Positions 5,514 through 7,381 of a stretch of 7,381 nucleotides of DNA are shown in pieces. The notes beneath the pieces were generated by a model, which made no database searches, was not told the origin of the DNA, and saw only the letters and a program-made list of their open reading frames with translations. The stretch's first letter is position 1. The number at the start of each line of letters is the position of its first letter. Source of the DNA: an uncultured Lachnospiraceae bacterium (lineage in GTDB: Bacteria > Bacillota_A > Clostridia > Lachnospirales > Lachnospiraceae); NCBI GenBank assembly GCA_905200565.1, contig CAJKKX010000110.1, forward strand, positions 1-7,381. Direction: 5' to 3'. The translations under genes and the position numbers were made by a program.

Positions 5514-6374
5514 TTATCCCTTGACGCCGCCCGCCGAAACGCCGCCGACAATATTGCGGGACAGAAACAGATAAACAACAACAACCGGAAGAATGGAAAA
5601 TACGATCATCGCATAAACCTGTCCCATATCAAACTTCAGAAAATCTGCAGAACGAAGCTGCGCGATAAGGATCGGGAGCGTTTTCTTCGTATCCTTATGC
5701 AGGATCAGAGCCGGAGTAAAGTAATTATTCCAACTGTTTACAAAGGTAAAGATCATCTGTACCGAAATTGCCGGTTTCATCAGCGGAAATACGATCGTAT
5801 TGAACGTATGGAATTCTCCGGAGCCGTCGATCCTCGCTGCCTCCACCAGTGAAAGCGGCAGGTTGCTCTGCATATACTGCTTTATGTAATAGAAGGTAAC
5901 CGGAGCCGCGATCGTCGGCACGATCAGTGGAATAAAGGAATCCTCCAGCTTCATCTTCTGCACAAGCTGTACGAAGCCGAGCGCCGTCACCTGTGTCGGG
6001 ATCATCATGATCATCAGGATAAACGTGAACACGAATTTTTTTGCGCGGAAGTTATACGCATGGATCGCATAGGCGGTCATCGTGGAGAAATATACGCTCA
6101 GAACCGCGCTGCATCCGGCGATGATCGTGCTGTTGATCAGACCGCTCCATACCGGCAGCGTGCCGTGCATCAGTTTATCCCAGTTTTCAAGCAGGTGGGT
6201 GCTGGGAATCAGCGTAAAGCCCTTCGTCAGCTCACCATGGGATCTGGTGGCGTTGATGAACAGCACATAGAACCAGAACAGGCACAGAACCACCATGAAG
6301 CAGAGCACCACATAGGCAATCACTCTTCTTGCACCGACACTCATGCCCTTTTTCTTTTTACTATCTTTGTCCAT
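5514..6374 (-). CDS. Sugar-type ABC transporter permease, MalG/AraQ-like
   Basis: This encodes a 286-residue inner-membrane permease of the carbohydrate-uptake (CUT1) ABC family. About six hydrophobic segments are visible, the first at residues 18-41 after a Lys-rich cytoplasmic start. The EAA loop that docks to the ATPase starts at E178-A-A-R-I-D-G and ends in F-P-L-M-K-P (196-201). The C terminus, G-G-V-S-A-G-G-V-K-G, is the characteristic end of MalG-type permeases. AGGAGG (6387-6382 on this strand) overlaps the stop codon of the upstream permease gene. Only 11 bases separate the two genes, so they are cotranscribed and probably translated together. It would pair with the MalF-like permease to form the membrane channel. 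The ATPase gene is not in the window; many CUT1 systems in Clostridia share a distant one. The sugar is not deducible. Confidence 0.92.
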   Translation of the reverse strand: MDKDSKKKKGMSVGARRVIAYVVLCFMVVLCLFWFYVLFINATRSHGELTKGFTLIPSTHLLENWDKLMHGTLPVWSGLINSTIIAGCSAVLSVYFSTMTAYAIHAYNFRAKKFVFTFILMIMMIPTQVTALGFVQLVQKMKLEDSFIPLIVPTIAAPVTFYYIKQYMQSNLPLSLVEAARIDGSGEFHTFNTIVFPLMKPAISVQMIFTFVNSWNNYFTPALILHKDTKKTLPILIAQLRSADFLKFDMGQVYAMIVFSILPVVVVYLFLSRNIVGGVSAGGVKG

Positions 6375-6385
6375 ATCCCCGCCTC

Positions 6386-7300
6386 CTATTCTTCACTGGC
6401 ATTCGTAAACCGAAATACCACCAGACTGAGCGCTCCGGTCACAATAAACAGGATTACCGACAGCGCGCCCGCCATACCGTAATTCTTGCTGAACAGATGC
6501 TTATTCAGATACATAATAAGTGTCATGGTAGATCTCATAGGATCTCCCTGACCATTCGTCAGGATCTGCGGAACATCAAACATCTGCAGACCGCCGATCA
6601 GAGAGGTAATCATCACATAAATCAAAATCGGCTTCAGAAGCGGCAGCGTAATTTTGAAAAACACCTGGGTGGAAGTGGCTCCATCCACCTCCGCCGCCTC
6701 GTACATACAACTGTCTATTCCAAGCATCCCCGCAAGAAGCAGGATGGTCGTATTCCCAAACCACATCAGAAAATTCATCAGTGCAACCAGAGAGCGCGCG
6801 CTCCACTTATTCGACAAAAACTTAAACGGCTGGCTGATGATCCCAAGGTTCATCAACAGTGAATTCATGGGTCCGCTGTCGGAAAACAACGTAAAAAATA
6901 ACATCGCAAAGGCGGAAGCCATGATCAGGTTCGGCAGATAAATCACGGTCTTGAAAAAGTTCGTGCATTTCAGCCGCAGAGACGGATCGGAAAACCATGC
7001 GGAAAGCAGCAGCGATACGATGATCTGCGGAATAAAGCACATAAGCCACATGATGATCGTATTCCTGAAGTAGGTGAGCAGATCGCCGTTGCTAAGCAGC
7101 GTTTTATAGTTTTCCAGTCCCACAAACGTCGGACCGATCTGTGTCAGTCCGGAACGGTAATTTTCAAAAAAACTGTTGTAAATGGTTGTTACAAGAGGTA
7201 TAAACTGAAAAATAATATAAACCACAACAAAGGGAATCAGAAAGATATAACCCCACTTATTGTAGCTGACCGCTTTTTTATTATTTCTTTTTTCTTTCAT
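6386..7300 (-). CDS. Sugar-type ABC transporter permease, MalF/UgpA-like
   Basis: This 304-residue membrane protein is the MalF-type partner of the permease at 5514-6374. A basic N terminus (residues 1-15) precedes the first membrane span at 17-40, and about six spans follow. The EAA loop begins E201-A-A-E-V-D-G-A and ends T-L-P-L-L-K-P (218-224). The later F-D-V-P-Q-I-L-T-N-G-Q-G-D-P (241-254) is typical of UgpA/MalF-like sugar permeases. It lacks the extra long periplasmic domain of E. coli MalF, as usual in Bacillota. Its ATG overlaps the stop of the frame upstream as ATGA. AGGAG (7315-7311) lies ten bases ahead, inside that upstream frame. The order (binding protein, MalF type, MalG type) is standard for CUT1 operons. 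The substrate is unknown. Confidence 0.93.
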   Translation of the reverse strand: MKEKRNNKKAVSYNKWGYIFLIPFVVVYIIFQFIPLVTTIYNSFFENYRSGLTQIGPTFVGLENYKTLLSNGDLLTYFRNTIIMWLMCFIPQIIVSLLLSAWFSDPSLRLKCTNFFKTVIYLPNLIMASAFAMLFFTLFSDSGPMNSLLMNLGIISQPFKFLSNKWSARSLVALMNFLMWFGNTTILLLAGMLGIDSCMYEAAEVDGATSTQVFFKITLPLLKPILIYVMITSLIGGLQMFDVPQILTNGQGDPMRSTMTLIMYLNKHLFSKNYGMAGALSVILFIVTGALSLVVFRFTNASEE

Positions 7301-7381
7301 AAGCAGATATCTCCTATCATACCTTCTTTGAAAAGTATGAGCATACTGTTCACGCCAGCCTCAAACACCTGCTGCGACGCG
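7297..7381 (-). CDS. Probable C-terminal end of an ABC solute-binding protein (5' end outside window)
   Basis: On the minus strand the frame entering from the right edge gives 27 residues, ASQQVFEAGVNSMLIL then FKEGMIGDICL, and stops with TGA at 7299-7297. The stop overlaps the permease start as ATGA. In CUT1 sugar importers a solute-binding protein gene normally comes directly before the MalF-type permease gene, and an Ala/Gly-Val-Asn-like helix near the C terminus is compatible with that. The fragment is too short to identify by sequence alone, so the call rests mostly on position and the coupled overlap. Confidence 0.45.
   Translation of the reverse strand, partial: ASQQVFEAGVNSMLILFKEGMIGDICL

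Noticed and set aside
1..7381. CRISPR array, tRNA/rRNA genes, insertion sequences
   Set aside because: No regularly spaced repeats, no tRNA-like folds, no transposase frames and no terminal inverted repeats were seen.

Overview
The window looks like a chromosomal segment from a strictly anaerobic Bacillota, most likely a Clostridia/Lachnospiraceae-type gut or acetogenic bacterium. This rests on near-consensus AGGAGG ribosome binding sites, moderate G+C, and a set of corrinoid methyl-transfer genes of the kind used by acetogens and related anaerobes. The assignment is inferred from gene content and style; no taxonomic marker is present.

Layout. Positions 1-986 (+) hold the 3' end of a RACo-type corrinoid-activating ATPase gene, overlapping by 11 bases a DUF2284 cysteine-rich protein gene that carries a one-base frameshift. 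Positions 1041-2573 (-) encode a PucR-type transcriptional regulator. A 195-bp divergent intergenic region (2574-2768) holds a good sigma-A-type promoter on each strand and a perfect 27-bp palindrome between them. Positions 2769-5425 (+) form a three-gene unit: a methyltetrahydrofolate-type (pterin-binding) methyltransferase, a corrinoid protein, and a UroD-superfamily methyltransferase. A strong GC hairpin at 5442-5464 separates this unit from a convergent (-) sugar-type ABC importer operon. That operon has two permease genes (5514-6374 and 6386-7300) and probably the last codons of a solute-binding protein gene at the right edge.

How the genes fit together. The + strand genes make a complete four-component methyl-transfer system like the O-demethylases of acetogens. 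Methyltransferase I (UroD family, 4391-5425) would take a methyl group from an unknown methylated substrate and place it on the cobalamin of the corrinoid protein (3729-4367). Methyltransferase II (2769-3572) would move it to tetrahydrofolate for the Wood-Ljungdahl or one-carbon pool. The RACo-like activator (1-464) would reductively rescue inactive Co(II) corrinoid. The PucR regulator very probably controls the divergent operon. The substrate cannot be read from sequence; methoxylated aromatics are the obvious candidate by analogy.

Most worth a second look: the divergent palindrome placed as a shared operator; the UroD-family methyltransferase, which has His-His-Ser-Asp-Ser where the characterised methanogen relatives have a His-x-Cys zinc motif; the frameshifted DUF2284 gene coupled to the activator; and a hairpin-rich 156-nt spacer just before the corrinoid-protein gene.
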